Positions 31,330-43,220 are shown, numbered from the stretch's first letter. The stretch is 64,000 bases of DNA from Cordilura impudica (GCA_963682025.1 OY821519.1:163693803-163757802), one strand, 5' to 3'. Notes: generated by a model from the sequence alone, not told the origin. Numbers and translations are program-made.

Positions 31330-31945
31330 TAAAATTTCTTATATTATTCTTATTGTATCCTCGGAGCTGGAACTCTCCACAGCGAGGGCCTTTACAGATT
31401 TTTGTCTATCACAAACGTCGGGCACAACTATCAAGAAATTTTGCAATCACCTCGTATATATCCTTGAAAGTACCTGATTCCATGATCAGTTTGACCCCTT
31501 CATTCGAGGTATTTCTAATTATTGCACTAACTGCGGAACGCATGGCATATGTGCTCGCTATCTGGGGTGGTACACCGTCAGATATATAAGCAATTTCTAG
31601 TTTCCTTGTGAGGTCTTCTACCTCCTTAGCATAATCGTTGGGACTCTTATTATGCTGTTTTACATTCAGAAACTTCGCGGTCACTAATTCGACCGTCTCG
31701 CCCTTCACTTTAGCCATAAGTGTACTGATTATTTCCTGCAGTGTAGTTTCCGCTGTAATTAAATATCTGGTTCTATCTTTAAGTCTTGCTTTGACCAGGT
31801 TAACAGCTATTGCTTCGTGTGATACCGTAATGGAATCCACGAGGTTAAACACGTCCAGAAACCTCTGTAAGTTCTCAGAACTACCGTCATTGTCTGGAAT
31901 TAGTTTTGAGGCAATCCCCAAAAATTCCATGAAAGTTTGCGGCAT
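31330..31945 (-). pseudogene. retro2 gag
   Basis: The 178-codon frame from 31945 starts with ATG and reads as a mostly helical capsid: NLQRFLDVFNLVDSI, LVKARLKDRTRYLI and FLNVKQHNKSPNDYAKEVEDL are typical of gypsy-type Gag. It ends at 31409 near the expected nucleocapsid; a short shifted continuation runs to about 31330. No zinc knuckle is readable. Confidence 0.75.
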
Positions 31946-32999
31946 TTTGAATTCGGATACACTCTGCGTTATATAAAACTGGAAAAATCTATTCCAAAAA
32001 TAATAACCGAAAGCTCTGTTTTTTCTGTATGAAATTTCTCAGTCTGTTTAAAACAAAATTAAATCATTTATTTTTCTAAATTGGTTTTTCTACAATCAGT
32101 TGTTTGCGCGAATTATTAGTAAAAAAAAAATTTTTTTTATTAAAATATATTTGTTGTTAAAATTCTAATTCGTATAAAATTCTTTTGTGGCCTCCAAATT
32201 TAAAATCTGTATTGGAAAAAAATTTTTTTTTAGTAATTGTAATTAAATAATTAAAAATATGTTGTTTTATTTCATTTGAAAATGTACAGAAATATATTTA
32301 AAAAAAAAAGTTTAAAATGTTTTTCTCTATTTATTATTATAAATTTAATTTGTGAAATAGTGATTCTCTTTCTTTTCGAAAAAAAAATATTAAAATTATA
32401 AATGTGCTATTATTTTTTTTTTTGTTATTCGTAATATCCTTTATATATTTTATTTATTATACTTAGCTTAAAAATTACGATGTTTACTGCCATTGTTGTT
32501 TCTCCTTTTCTGTTGATGTTGCTGTAGTTACTGTTGGGGGTGTATTATAGTTGTTGATGTGCCCGATGGTCGTTGCGGGTGTAATTAATTGCCACACCCG
32601 TTGCTTCCCTCTGCAATGCTTTGGCCACATTGCATATTATTATATATTTTAAATTAATTATTACTTTTTGTCAAAAATTTTGTTTTTATTATTTACACCA
32701 TTCGAAAAGAACACTATTTTAATCTATGTATTTTTACGTTTGTTGATCTTTTTTTTTGTCTTTTCTTTCGTTTTCAAGTATCATTGATATGTTTCAGTTA
32801 GTAATTATGGTTTGATTATGAATTTATTGTTTTGTGTGTTGTTTAGTCCAAAACACAATTATTTAAATTAAGTTTGAGTTTCACTGTTTAATGTTTGTTT
32901 GTCACTGTTCAAATGGAATCTTTTAACAATGTTGAACTATATTTATTTTCAACTTGAACATTAACCGAAGTGTTGTTCGTATTCGAATTATTTCAATAA
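31946..32999. other. AT-rich retro2 5' leader, no genes
   Basis: Poly-A/T-rich sequence with no ORF of interest. A GC-richer patch (32540-32620) contains GTTGCGGGTGTAATTAATTG-like sequence, with an inverted CACACCCG/GGGTGT pair. Confidence 0.5.
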
Positions 33000-33825
33000 A
33001 AGAATTTTTTTTTCTTTTTTTTATACCTTATACCACTATGTGGTTTGGGTATAATGACTTTGTGCTGCTGTTTGTAACAACCAAATATATATCACATAGA
33101 CCCATCTTTTATTATACCGATCGACTCAGAATCACTTTCTGAGTAGATTTAGCGATGTCCGTCCGTCCGTCCGTCCGTCCGTCTGTGTGTCCATGTAAAC
33201 CTTGTAATCAAACTACAGGTAGCATATATGAATATAATTTGGTGTGTGAGCCTTTATCGGCCATAGGATGAACGCTATTGAAATTGGTGAGAATCGGTCC
33301 ATGTTCAGACCTAGTCCCCATACAAATGACCCCTATGAAATCGACTTAAATTGCCATAAGATCCAAATTATTATATAGATCTCAGTCAAATTGGGTTTGA
33401 ATGTGTTTATTATATCCGTTAATCAGTAGTTCAAAAATAATCCCTATAGGACAGTTCTTAGTCATAGGCCCCATATAGAGCTGATTCCCGATCTTAAATC
33501 TATCAAAAAACAAAAAAATATTGCACAGATTTCTCTCAAATTTGGTTTGTGTATATTTTTTGAAAATATAAGTTACTTTACCAAATATGGTCAGGATCGG
33601 TCCATTTCTCGACCTAGTCCCCATGTAAATATAGCGTCCGATATGGACTTTTTCATATCTGCAGCCAAAAAAATTAATAACAATACCACTCAAATTTGGT
33701 TTATGCTTATTTTCTATATCCAATTGGTTGGACCTAAGAGATAGGGTCTCTAAACACATGGTATAGGGTATCGTATAGTCGGTCTAGACCGACTATAATT
33801 TTCTTACTTGTTTTCTCTGTTTTAG
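33000..33825. repeat. dispersed repeat with TATACC ends and GTCC tract
   Basis: It starts TATACCTTATACCACTATG and ends near GGTATAGGGTAT...CGACTATAATTTTCTTAC, with an internal (GTCC)n run at 33163-33184 and repeated GAATCGGTCCAT/CCCCAT blocks at ~110-150 bp spacing. It has no credible ORF. A fragment in the opposite sense is at about 40560-40800. I recall similar intergenic repeats from calyptrate flies; the class is uncertain. Confidence 0.65.
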
Positions 33826-34144
33826 GATCATTTTGGTGTTTGATATAAAATTAAATAAGGTGATCAATTTGTAAGTTCACAGTTATTTTGCAGTGTTTTT
33901 GTTTGTTTTTTTTTTACAGATGAGTATGAATTTTCCATTTTTGGTATTATTTAATGTAGTTTTGTTTTATTTGTATTTAAGATATTTTTGTGGTTTATAT
34001 TTATAATTCATAAAATATTATTTAAAAAAAAAAAAATTTATTCACCTCACTTTTCACATTAACGTATTTTGTTTTTACACCGCGTTCGCGATAGCAGGAT
34101 CGTCATATAATAATTTAAGACACATTTTTATATTCGGTTTGAAG

Positions 34145-34418
34145 AGCCGCTTGTGCGACTGCTGATTTACACGTTTATTTATTAATTGTTTTTATACTAT
34201 TTAACTACATTTATTCTAGCTTAATATTAGAATGCAATTATATATGAGAATAGCTTAGGTTGCTAATTCCCATACAGATAAACTAAACTATATACATACA
34301 TTCATATGTGGAATTGCAAGCATGCATTTCTCACGCTTTGAGTTTGGTGTGTGCGGACATTGTTACACATAAATGGTTCAAGATTACCATTTAAGTTATA
34401 ATACAGAAGGTATGATGA
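34145..34418 (-). repeat. retro2 5' LTR
   Basis: Direct repeat of 27194-27471, differing by scattered substitutions and small indels (for example an extra CATACATT block near 34298). It ends against the satellite at 34419 after GGTATGATGA. Confidence 0.75.
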
Positions 34419-35110
34419 TGACTCATCAAACACACTACAGTAGTCACGCACAGTCACGCATAGTCACACACAGTCACGGAGTGATCTAAATGTCATTTCC
34501 CCTTATCCGATCGATCTGAAACTTGGTCCGTGCACTTGCTGTGAAAAAAGATTAACTTTGACTTAGTCACCCACGGTCACGCATGGTCACGCATGGTCAC
34601 GCATGGTCACGCAAAGTCACGGAGAGATTTAAAACGGATTTCCCCTCATCCAATCAATCTGAAACTTGGTCGATATACTTGCTGTAAAGAAAGATTAACT
34701 TCGACATAGTCACGCACAGTCACGCATAGTCACGCACTGTCAGGGAGTGATTTAAAACTCATTTCCCCTTATGCGATCGATCTGAAACTTGGTCGATAGA
34801 CTTGCTGTCAAAAAAGATTAACTTTGACATAGTCACGCACTGTCACGGAGAGATTAAAACCTCACTTCCCCTCATCCGATCGATCTGAAACTTTGTCCAT
34901 AGGCTTGTTGTGGTCAAAGATTAATTTTAAGATAGTCACACACAGTCACGCATAGTCAAGTACAGTCACGGAGTGATTTAAACCCCATTTCCCATCATCA
35001 GATCGTTCTGAAAGTTTGTCCATAGACTTGTTGTGACTAAAGATTAATTTTAAAATAGTCACGCAAGTCACGCACAGTCACGGAGGGATTCATACGCATA
35101 AGGAAAGAGT
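34419..35110. repeat. satellite array, right part
   Basis: About six units of the same AGTCACGCA-containing satellite as 26744-27193. Each unit has a CGGAGTGATTTAAA block, a CCCCTTATCCGATCGATCT core and a GACTTGCTGT..AAAGATTAA end. The number of short AGTCACGCAC iterations varies between units, giving unit lengths of roughly 95-140 bp. Confidence 0.85.
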
Positions 35111-35860
35111 TTTAATAGAAACTTTGTTTTATAAATTTTTGGCCATATTTTTTTTGTCATTAAAGTAATCTACATACCAAATTTCAAAGTCCTACATTGT
35201 TTGTAAAGAAAATATTAATAGTAAAATTTTTTCCTTCTTAGGCCGTTTGTAAAAACTTCATATCCCTAACCTAATTAAAAAAAATACAAATGGTACAACA
35301 TTCCTCTATTTCACCGACTTTACGTCCGTATTTTCAAAAAAAGGTCCCTCCTGCCTGATGTTTGTCTCTGATGGAAAATAGATACCAAAAGAAGATACAG
35401 GCAACATCTTTTCTCTTTTTGCCGCTTTAAGCCCCTAACGTTCGAATTGCACGAGGATATCTCCTTGGCTGATATTTGTATTTTTGATGGCAAATAATGC
35501 CAAATTTTATACTCCTAGACTAATTTTTCAAGAAAATACAAATGGTAACATTTTCCCTTTTTGAGCAGTATTATCTCCTTAACGTTTGAATTTCTAAAAA
35601 GCTCCACCTTGGTTAATGCTTGTATCTTTGATGGAATATACATGCGTACCAAATTTCATATTCCTAGATTATTTTATTTAGAAGACACAAGATGCACCCC
35701 TCTTGGCCGGTTATTTACGAATATATAAAAATCCCTTTTTATCGAATCAGTAAGCCGATTGGGGAGCATTCAGAATTTCAAGTTTCTCGCTAAAACCGTT
35801 AAGGCCAGGCAATGCGATTTAATCAGTGAGTAACTCACGGAACTCTTTTATGTGCATAGA
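35111..35860. repeat. degenerate ~150-bp tandem repeat
   Basis: Three to four imperfect units contain GATGTTTGTATCTTTGATGG, ATACCAAATTTCATATTCCTAG and AATACAAATGGTA-type blocks (near 35240, 35360, 35490 and 35630). No gene. It continues directly from the satellite and lies in the Vps13D intron. Confidence 0.6.
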
Positions 35861-35979
35861 AACACAAAGATTATAGTTGAAAAAAATTATTAGCAAAGAA
35901 CAGAAAACACAAAAATTAACTAATTTTTCTTTAAGCACAATCTTTACTTCTGAGTTAAGATATTGCATTGTCAAATTAC

Positions 35980-36477
35980 CTGCGTTGGTCCAATTGAAAA
36001 ATGTTCAAAATAAAACCTTTTGGCGTTTTTGGAAAATGGATAGTCATCGATTCTATATATTGGGCTTTCCTTTTGTTGATGCTGCCGTGGTGAATTTTGG
36101 TCGAAGGTGAAGAATAAAGCTGTCTTAAGAATAAGCCGTTCTTCTAATAACACAATACAAGGCTTAAGGTCGCACGAAAAGTATTCAAATATAAATGCAT
36201 TTTTGTTTGGACTTGGCAATAACTTAGCTTTCAACAAAATTGCCTCTTTTGAAGAAGCTTCTACGTTGGACTTTGACATGTATAGCATTATTGGGCATTG
36301 AGTCTCCAGTAACTGATTGTCTATTTGTAGGTTTCCAACCTTAATATCCAGGGACTTTGTAAATGGAAGCAATATAATATCAAGTAATATGTCTTCTAAC
36401 GTAATATAAGCTAGTTCTTCACATGGTGATCGAGTTACTACCGATAAGCCTAATCCCTTCAGCAGTGTTATTTTAAT
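35980..36477 (-). CDS. Vps13D: Vps13D exon (C-terminal region)
   Basis: An exon of 166 codons, phase 0 at both ends: acceptor TTCAAG before 36477, donor CAG|GTAATT after 35980. The protein reads LKGLGLSVVTRSPCEELAYI, VGNLQIDNQLLETQCPIMLY and ends FEHFSIGPTQ, matching the VPS13D segment after the ricin-like domain that leads to the ATG2-C-like region. VPS13D is a bridge-type lipid transfer protein acting at ER-mitochondria and peroxisome contacts. The next exon is not found in 1-35979, so the following intron would exceed 35 kb if the assembly is right. Confidence 0.88.
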
Positions 36478-36603
36478 CTTGAATATAAAAGAAATTGAAA
36501 AGCAAAATTAACATTTTGTTTTTGATATTAAATATCTATTATAATATACTAAAAGTAAGAAGAACAAAAAAATAAATAAATAATAGAAACAATAGAATAT
36601 TAC

Positions 36604-36912
36604 CAAGAGTTCATCCAAAATTGGCTCAAAGTTGTCATCTCCACTTCCATAATTGAATATTGAAGCATGCTTCCATAGTGGATCTGGTGCAAGAACGATT
36701 TTATCAGAATTGGATTTAACGTCGTGAATTTGTATAGACTTAATTGGACCATCCATTTTATTGACTACTTCTAGGTGGCCTGAGCCTGGTCGAAGTTTTT
36801 GAATTGCAATGCTTTGCTCAAACGGAATGCTAGTTGAATTTGATGCTGTATACTCAATTTTACCTAAGACTGCATCACAACCAGGATGCAATCCATATAC
36901 TCCATTTGCAGC
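36604..36912 (-). CDS. Vps13D: Vps13D exon (end of ricin-B-like domain)
   Basis: An exon of 103 codons between acceptor GATTTTAG (before 36912) and donor TTG|GTAATA (after 36604), phase 0. It continues from the upstream exon without a gap: CHANMCVQ joins AANGVYGLHPGCDAVLG. It contains KLRPGSGHLEVVNKMDGPIK, a block I recognise from VPS13D after the lectin-like fold. A 126-bp intron separates it from the next exon. No lesion is seen. Confidence 0.9.
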
Positions 36913-37942
36913 CTAAAATCATAGTTGTGAATAAAATTAGATAATTTTAATTAATATTACATCTAGAAAAATTCGGTTAAAAGCAGTAACCATAAAAAAG
37001 AAATTTAACAGATTTTTTTATTTTTCTTTTAATATAAAAACAAAAGTTTTTCGACCTTTATCAAGTAACATTCGACATTACATATAATACATGGACGGGA
37101 AATGTACATCTGAAACTATAGAGCAAAACTAAATTTATTACTTAAGTGTAATAAAAATTATAAATTTCGTTCCACAAAAAAAAAAAAAAAAAAATAATAC
37201 TCGTAAATCACCAATACTAAATTTGTTGTTACACGTGATCCAGATCATATAAGTCTGTAAAAATTGATCAATGTACAGTTTTTAATTTCGTGATCTTATT
37301 TCCCTTTAAAAGAAACAGGAGTTAAAAGTTTAAAAGGATTGCATTCTTAAAAAATTATATATATACCTAAGAAAATTCGTCCTACAATACCGCAGTTGAT
37401 GAATCTTGGCATTTTATGTCTTTGCAAAAATTTATCTTTCAATATCCCATGAAATCGTCAAAAAAGAATGTCATTCGAAAAGAAATATTAAATATTAAAT
37501 GAAAAATTCGAAGAAAAATTTAAGCTTTTGAAGTCCCTTTTAAAAAAGTGATATCAAAATGAAAAACTGTGCTCCATTTGAGACAGACATATTCGTATGA
37601 TACGATTTTTTGAGCATTCTGTCGGATGGTAAAATTGATTGAGTTAGAATTACTATGGTACAAGATCACATGCGTTTAGTTTTGTTAAAGAATATTTGTT
37701 TTGATATATTTATAGTTTGGTAAAATTGGTCCTCTGTTTGTTATTTTCCAATCGAGTATTAATGGGTATAAAAGACACATTATCCAAATTCAATCATGAT
37801 ATATGTATATAATAATCGGGATCTCAGGGTATTGAAATCAATCTGAAAGGTAATATTTGCATGGGTTCTAGGTCTGAATATATGTTTATTATTTCTTTTT
37901 AAAGATATATCCCTTATTTCAATAATTTTTTAAAATTCGAAT
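36913..37942. other. Vps13D intron, AT-rich
   Basis: No gene. It contains poly-A tracts and short pieces that look like fragments of dispersed repeats (for example around 37780-37880, with GGGATCTCAGGGTATTGAAA). Confidence 0.6.
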
Positions 37943-38416
37943 TTACAAATTATGCCTGAGCGCCATAAGAGGCTGTATAGAGGCTAGATAGTAGTCAACA
38001 ATTACTATAATACATACAAATTTTGTTAATCTATATAGTGAAATTAAACAAATTGCACAATATTGAAAATCATAAATATAAGATTTAATTTGTAACATTT
38101 TGCAGCAAGTGTTATTTGATGTAAATTTTAAAAGAAGATAACCCGGTAATAATTTTTTAACTGTCAGAGGGCCCCAAGAACCCATTTTTTTACTCTCTAT
38201 TTTAAATATATTCATTAAAGCTTCTGCAACCTTGATTCCACGAAAATTTATTTGTGCACATTCAGGTCCCCAAAACTTCGGAAGAAAATTTAAGATCATA
38301 ATACCTAGTAGATGAGAATAGGCGACGGGTGGTCCTTCTGCGGCCGCTCGGAGTATTAACTGGTATGCTGATGGTTCTAATGTGGCCGACAGCATTTCAA
38401 GCCGAAATTCAGGCAA
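37943..38416 (-). CDS. unrecognised ORF in a Vps13D intron
   Basis: A 157-codon frame opens right after a TAA; its first ATG is at codon 8. The first ~110 residues look protein-like and helical (LEPSAYQLILRAAAEGPPVA, YSHLLGIMILNFLPKFWGPE, GIKVAEALMNIFKIESKKMG). The rest is hydrophobic, AT-driven sequence. The local GC content (38330-38410) is above the surroundings. It could be a host-gene fragment or retrocopy, or part of a transposon. I cannot name it. A Tc1-like remnant on the other strand starts immediately beside it. Confidence 0.4.
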   Translation of the reverse strand: MPEFRLEMLSATLEPSAYQLILRAAAEGPPVAYSHLLGIMILNFLPKFWGPECAQINFRGIKVAEALMNIFKIESKKMGSWGPLTVKKLLPGYLLLKFTSNNTCCKMLQIKSYIYDFQYCAICLISLYRLTKFVCIIVIVDYYLASIQPLMALRHNL

Positions 38417-39190
38417 TTATAGTTGGCGAACAGCTGTGGTAAGAATGCAAGTGGAAAGAATATTCAATAATATCAAAGAGGGTTCTGTCTAAGCTTAAAA
38501 AACGTAAATGTATCGATACGAATTACTTAAATCAATGTGACTCAGCTGCTGAGATGAACTGCAATCAAACTTATATCTGCAAAACACTGGGAAAACTTCA
38601 AAAAAGTGCCAAAAAAATAAGACAGCCAGATTACACCGTTAAGGAAATATCCACAGTAAAATCGCAATACCGATGGATGCTTCGAAATTATGGCAAAAAC
38701 TAATTGTTTTTGGACGATGAAAATTACATCCTGCTCTGCAAGTCTCAAATGCCTGAAAATGAACGATTTAATTCAAAATTCATTTCTCAATGAATTCCAA
38801 TATAAAATTAAAGTTCAAGCATAAATTTGAACCAAAGGTTTCAACATCCGAGAAAGGAATACCAACACCTTGGTTCAAACCAAGTGGACTTGCAGTGAGC
38901 CAAGAAGTGCACCAGAAGGAATTTTTGGACAAAATTTTGATTCCATTCCTGATAGATCATCATTCAAATGGCAATTATCGCATCGTCACATTACGCCACA
39001 CAGACTCAGGATTTCTTTAATAAGAAAATCCAGAGATCGAAAATCAACAAACTTGCATAAATGTACTCCAATTCAAGGAAATACTGTCAATATATCGAAA
39101 TATTAATTCGTGCATGTATTCGTAAAATAGGTCAAAGGCTTCTTAGAGGTATCCCAACAAAACTGCGCCGCACGATGATTCGGGACTTTT
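38417..39190 (+). pseudogene. Tc1/mariner-like transposase remnant
   Basis: The plus strand in mixed frames retains the pattern of a Tc1-type transposase. The DNA-binding region (38430-38720) is rich in stops. A core region reads KVSTSEKGIPTPWFKPSGLA followed by VHQKEFLDKILIPFLIDHHS (38835-38970), and the end region is near 39100-39190. Frameshifts and stops are numerous and no terminal repeats are evident. It lies in the intron between two Vps13D exons. Confidence 0.6.
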
Positions 39191-39636
39191 TAAACCATAC
39201 AATAATTTTTAATTAATCTATTATAGCTTAGAAATACTTCTGCAATAAGCTTTTCTTATAAAAATCAAAGAGTTTTTACGTTTTTTAAAAAGTTTTTTAT
39301 TGGAACTTGTAAAAATTCTTTGCCCAATATTTTTTGGATTGAGGTTTCTTTTGTATTCTAAATTATTTTCAGAATCTTCAATTTTAAGATATAAATACAA
39401 GCCACAAGTAATTTTCACTATATCATTGAAGAAACGAGAATATAGGTTAGAAGTAAATTGATTAAGTAACAAGTTATGTAATTACGCTAAAAAAAAACGA
39501 ACTTCGATACTCGAAAAAATCGGGATGTAAAAAAATGTCATATTTCTTTAATGACCCCATTTAAAAATTTTCAAAACGCGAATGTGCTATAAATTTAAAA
39601 AAATATATTAATTTAAATATGTTCATTATTATTTAC
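39191..39636. other. Vps13D intron, no features
   Basis: AT-rich intronic sequence up to the splice donor at 39636. No repeat or gene recognised. Confidence 0.6.
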
Positions 39637-40512
39637 CTGCACACACATATTTGCATGACACATCAATCTTCCGTTTTCAAAACGCCATGTTTGAGTGGTG
39701 ACTCTTTGGTTATTTTGTGGACGCACTACCAGTTTAGTATATTCGGTGGGGTTTGGAGGTTTTTCAAGATCTAAAACTAAACGTGGCGACATATAATTGG
39801 ACTTAAAAAAATCTGATGGTGGAGATGAGCCTTCATGTTCTAATTGACCATAAGAGTTCATTAGCCACAGCTGGGAACGGTCACCCGTACATTTTTTTGT
39901 TATAATTACTCGTTTTTCTTTTACACCTAACACTAATTGTTGTCCAGCAATACCAACATCTTCCGTATCACATTCAGATAAAATAAGTCGAAAAGTTTCT
40001 TCGAAAGCTATATAAATAAAGTTAGCATATGTAATACTTTTTGCAACACCAATTTTATTAATTGGATATTCAATACAATTTCCTCCAGGTGCTTCTATGA
40101 ATAAAATTTGTGACCCTAATGGATCATCCAAAACGTAAGCTAACGATGATAATGGTTTAACATTTGACCTCCAATGAGGCTCAATACCTTTTTGAGAAAA
40201 GTATATTGAGACTTCCGAATAATTGTCAATTCTTATTGGTGGTGGCAAAGTGTGTGCATCAGTAAAATGTAATATATATGTTCCTCCATGTAATATAACT
40301 TCCAAACGTAAAAATATCATTTCTCCAAGTTCTCTTCGAATGTTAATATATAGGCTTTTAGCTTCATTTACTGGTAAACCATTTGACCAATAACAATATT
40401 CGGCACATGCTACCCTAACACAGAGTAATGGCTCCTGTTCACAATTTGGCCAGTGAAAAGGAAAGTTGCATCCTGGTAAAGCTGTTATAACTTTCTCCAA
40501 TAAAGTTGTTTT
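39637..40512 (-). CDS. Vps13D: Vps13D exon (VAB/SHR-BD end and ricin-B-like lectin domain)
   Basis: A 292-codon exon, acceptor TTTATAG before 40512 and donor CAG|GTAAAT after 39637, both phase 0. The first half (YWSNGLPVNEAKSLYINIRRE, LHFTDAHTLPPPIRIDNYSE) is the VAB/SHR-BD domain, which binds organelle adaptors. The second half (DRSQLWLMNSYGQLEHEGSS, TTQTWRFENGRLMCHANMC) is the ricin-B-type domain that distinguishes VPS13D from its paralogues. The frame is clean, unlike every transposon around it. The preceding exon is not recognised to the window end, 23.5 kb away. Confidence 0.92.
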
Positions 40513-41282
40513 CTATAAATAAATAAACAAGTACATAATCTAAAATGAATATATTTTCTTACCAATATTTTTATAAATTGGATATAGAAAATAAGTATAC
40601 ACCAAATTTAAAGCGTCATTGTTATAAATTGGGTGCCTGCAGATGTGAAGTTAGGGTAATTTTAGACGATCTCATAGGGTTCATTTGCATGAGGACTATA
40701 TCTAAAAGTATGCACCAATTTTCACCATTTTCAATGAGTCTGTGTAAGAGACCAATAAAGAGTGTTGCAAATATAATTTGAAAATTTTTAATGCAGTGAA
40801 ATCAATTTCAGTCAGTGGGTTATATGAGAAGGATGGTAAAGTGGGATCTGCAGCCGAATTTTGTTTGAGACATACAGTACAAGGACGCGATTTGAACCGT
40901 GCAAACCACCTGCTGCTTTACAAAATTTTTTTTTTACAAAAAGATCAGTAATTCAATTAATTTTAATGAATTATTATTATTTAATTAACGATTGAGCTAG
41001 AAGTCAATCAAGCTCAATCTCAAATTTTTTTTACTATAAATAAAGCAACCGAATAGCACATTGCTTCCGAAAAATTGATCTATATTCTGAAAGGCAGGTA
41101 ATACAACTGTTTTGTGCCGAGTCACCAACACTCATCACTAACCAGAAGCAGTAGTTTGCATGAAAAAGATAATTTGTTTTACCCTCCATATTTATTGCTT
41201 TCTGTTTTTGCAAATAAAAAATAAAAAATCTTATTTTCGATCCTTGTCGTTTTAATAATTGAGTAAGACTAAAACAAGCACG
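40513..41282. other. Vps13D intron with dispersed-repeat fragment
   Basis: Positions 40560-40800 resemble the reverse complement of 33600-33725: both contain AATTGGATATAGAAAATAAG and CTGCAGAT blocks. The rest is AT-rich with no ORF. CACG at 41279-41282 is the retro3 target duplication. Confidence 0.6.
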
Positions 41283-41844
41283 AATTTAATAAAAGATTAT
41301 CAAAATTTAATTTTTAAAAAAAGCTATTTTTTTATTAAAACAAAACACTTCACTATTGAACTTCAAGAATATAACTGACTTCTTTTTAATTACATTGATT
41401 TATATTTAAAATTATAATAGCTTATTCTAGATACAATTGTGTTATTTGTTTTTGTAATTCAGTGTCTCATGAATGCATTGGGAACAAACACCTTATGTTA
41501 GCAAATTTTATTTAGCCCAATTTTCATAAGTGTGTTTCGTTTTCTGTAGAATTTACATATTGGTAACGAAGCAAACTTATGTTAGTGTTTATGAATTTAG
41601 CTTGAAAAATGTCTGTTGCAATTGGTTTTAAAATTTAGCTTAAAATATTTTGTTGTATTGCATTTTCGTTGTGAGAACGGAAATGCAATTTTAAAATTTG
41701 TTTTGTGTCACAATTCCCGTGAATTGTGAAATTGTTTAAATAATGTTGGCTCGTGCCAATAATTAGGGTCCACTAACATTACCAATGCTATTTAAGAATG
41801 CATCAAATTTGTCTGGGGTCTTGGTAGCATTTATATATGTAACT
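41283..41844 (-). repeat. retro3 3' LTR
   Basis: Direct repeat of 49219-49783. On the minus strand it starts AGTTACATATATAAATGC and ends TTATTAAATT. AATAAAA-type poly-A signals are present near the end. It abuts the PPT at 41845. Confidence 0.92.
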
Positions 41845-41858
41845 ACTCCCCCCTTTAG
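41845..41858 (-). other. retro3 polypurine tract
   Basis: The minus strand reads AAAGGGGGGAGT immediately before the 3' LTR, the expected plus-strand primer of an LTR element. Confidence 0.85.
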
Positions 41859-41996
41859 ATTAGAATTCTCCTGAATTCTTTTATTCAATTTTAAAGTTAT
41901 ATATTTATGTTTAATAAAAATTATATGTATATATAATGATAATTATTACTATTATAATTACAATTTTACAGCTATATGTAATCTTTTTGTGGTAAT

Positions 41997-43220
41997 TTAA
42001 TTCTTTGATATTTGTTCAAACGTAATTTTATTAGTAAAATTCTTTAATATTTCAATACTATTTAATATTTGTTTTTGTTCTACATTTTCTACAATATTCG
42101 AGAAATAATAATCTTTTATTCTTATTGAACAATTGTTGTAATTAATTAAATAATTTCCATTTAATACAATTTCCTCAGAATTACAAGTTTGATTAATCTT
42201 AACATTTGTGGCATTTTTAATTATAATTGTGTCTATATTTAATTCTAACATTTCGAAATCATTATGTTTTATTAATTGACAATCATTTTTAATTATGCAA
42301 TGTGTGCTTATTTTCATTTCTTTCAATTGTTTGTTTTCCTCATATTTATAAATTTTATTTTCAAATTCAAAAATTTGTTCAATGTTATAATCTATTTCAT
42401 TATTGTCGTTATTTGGTATGGGTACAATTGATCTTAATTTTACTATTTCAAATGTTTTGGGTATTTTAATACAAAAAATTAAATAAGAGTTGTTTAAAAA
42501 TGCTGTTCCCAGTTGTATATATTTAAGTTTATTATAATCAATTTCATAGTTTTGTATTTCATACCTTGTTAATATATTTGGGTGTACGATATTATGTTGT
42601 GAGGAAATTGCATTATCTTGTAACTGATGTATTTTATTTTTTAATAACTGTATGTTAGTCATTTGTTCTAAATACAAGTTCTTTTCATATTCTATTTCCA
42701 CAAATTTACTTATAGAATTAATTTATTTTTCTATTGTATTTCTATCATTACTTATAACTAGTTTTAAGTGGTTTAATGTGTCATTGAAATAGCCATTTAT
42801 TATTATTTGTTGATTATTATTTTCTATTATTTCATTAATATTAGGAAGATGATTTTGTATGTTCTGTCTATCCTCTTCGTCCATTGTTCCAAATAACCAC
42901 TTGGACATACTTCCTATTCCATTTATAAGTCCACGTCTTTGTCTAATCTGTTTCAGTTTTAAAGTCATTAATTTATTTCTAGCGTCCACTAATTCTGACT
43001 GAAGTAAATTTTTATTGTCCACTTTCATTAAGATAATATTTTCCGTTATGTTATCTCAAATGTCCTCTATTTCATGTAAGTTAACTATGTGTAATATTAT
43101 GTCCGATTCCTTAACAATTTCCTGGTTTTTCATGTAAATATCTATGATTCCTGTTTGTTCCGTTAAAAGTCTTGTAGTTGTCATTCCTTTAATTATCGGT
43201 GTCCATATTAGAATTGCCAT
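41997..43220 (-). pseudogene. retro3 env-like gene, copy X, with two stops
   Basis: ATG at 43218-43220 is followed by a hydrophobic signal-like segment. TTTTCAG just upstream (about 43240) is a plausible splice acceptor for an env mRNA. A furin-type site (RQRR) is followed by a fusion-peptide-like GLINGIGSMSKWLFGT, as in insect errantivirus F-type envelopes. In-frame stops are TGA near 43053 (shared with copy Y) and TAA at 42723-42725 (only here; copy Y has a Glu codon). The frame ends at 41997 without a membrane anchor; a hydrophobic run is visible in another frame near 41900-41950. Not functional as it stands. Confidence 0.8.

Larger units (their letters stand above)
27194..34418 (-). mobile_element. 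gypsy-type LTR retrotransposon (retro2), decayed
   Basis: Two ~275-bp direct repeats (27194-27471 and 34145-34418) bound a minus-strand gag-PR-RT-RNase H-integrase series. It carries a Helitron (28444-28812), a SINE (30048-30258) and a dispersed repeat (33000-33825). The integrase core is deleted. It interrupts a satellite array. Confidence 0.8.

Noticed and set aside
32954..33759. ORFs in the dispersed repeat (62, 125 and 65 codons)
   Set aside because: They fall in non-coding repetitive blocks, with frames differing between repeat units and copies.
34419..35110. Regularly spaced repeats that could suggest a CRISPR array
   Set aside because: The context is eukaryotic, units are contiguous with diverged internal steps and there are no unique spacers or cas genes; this is a satellite.
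35877..36301. Plus-strand ORFs over a Vps13D exon
   Set aside because: Antisense to an exon with clear protein similarity and splice sites.
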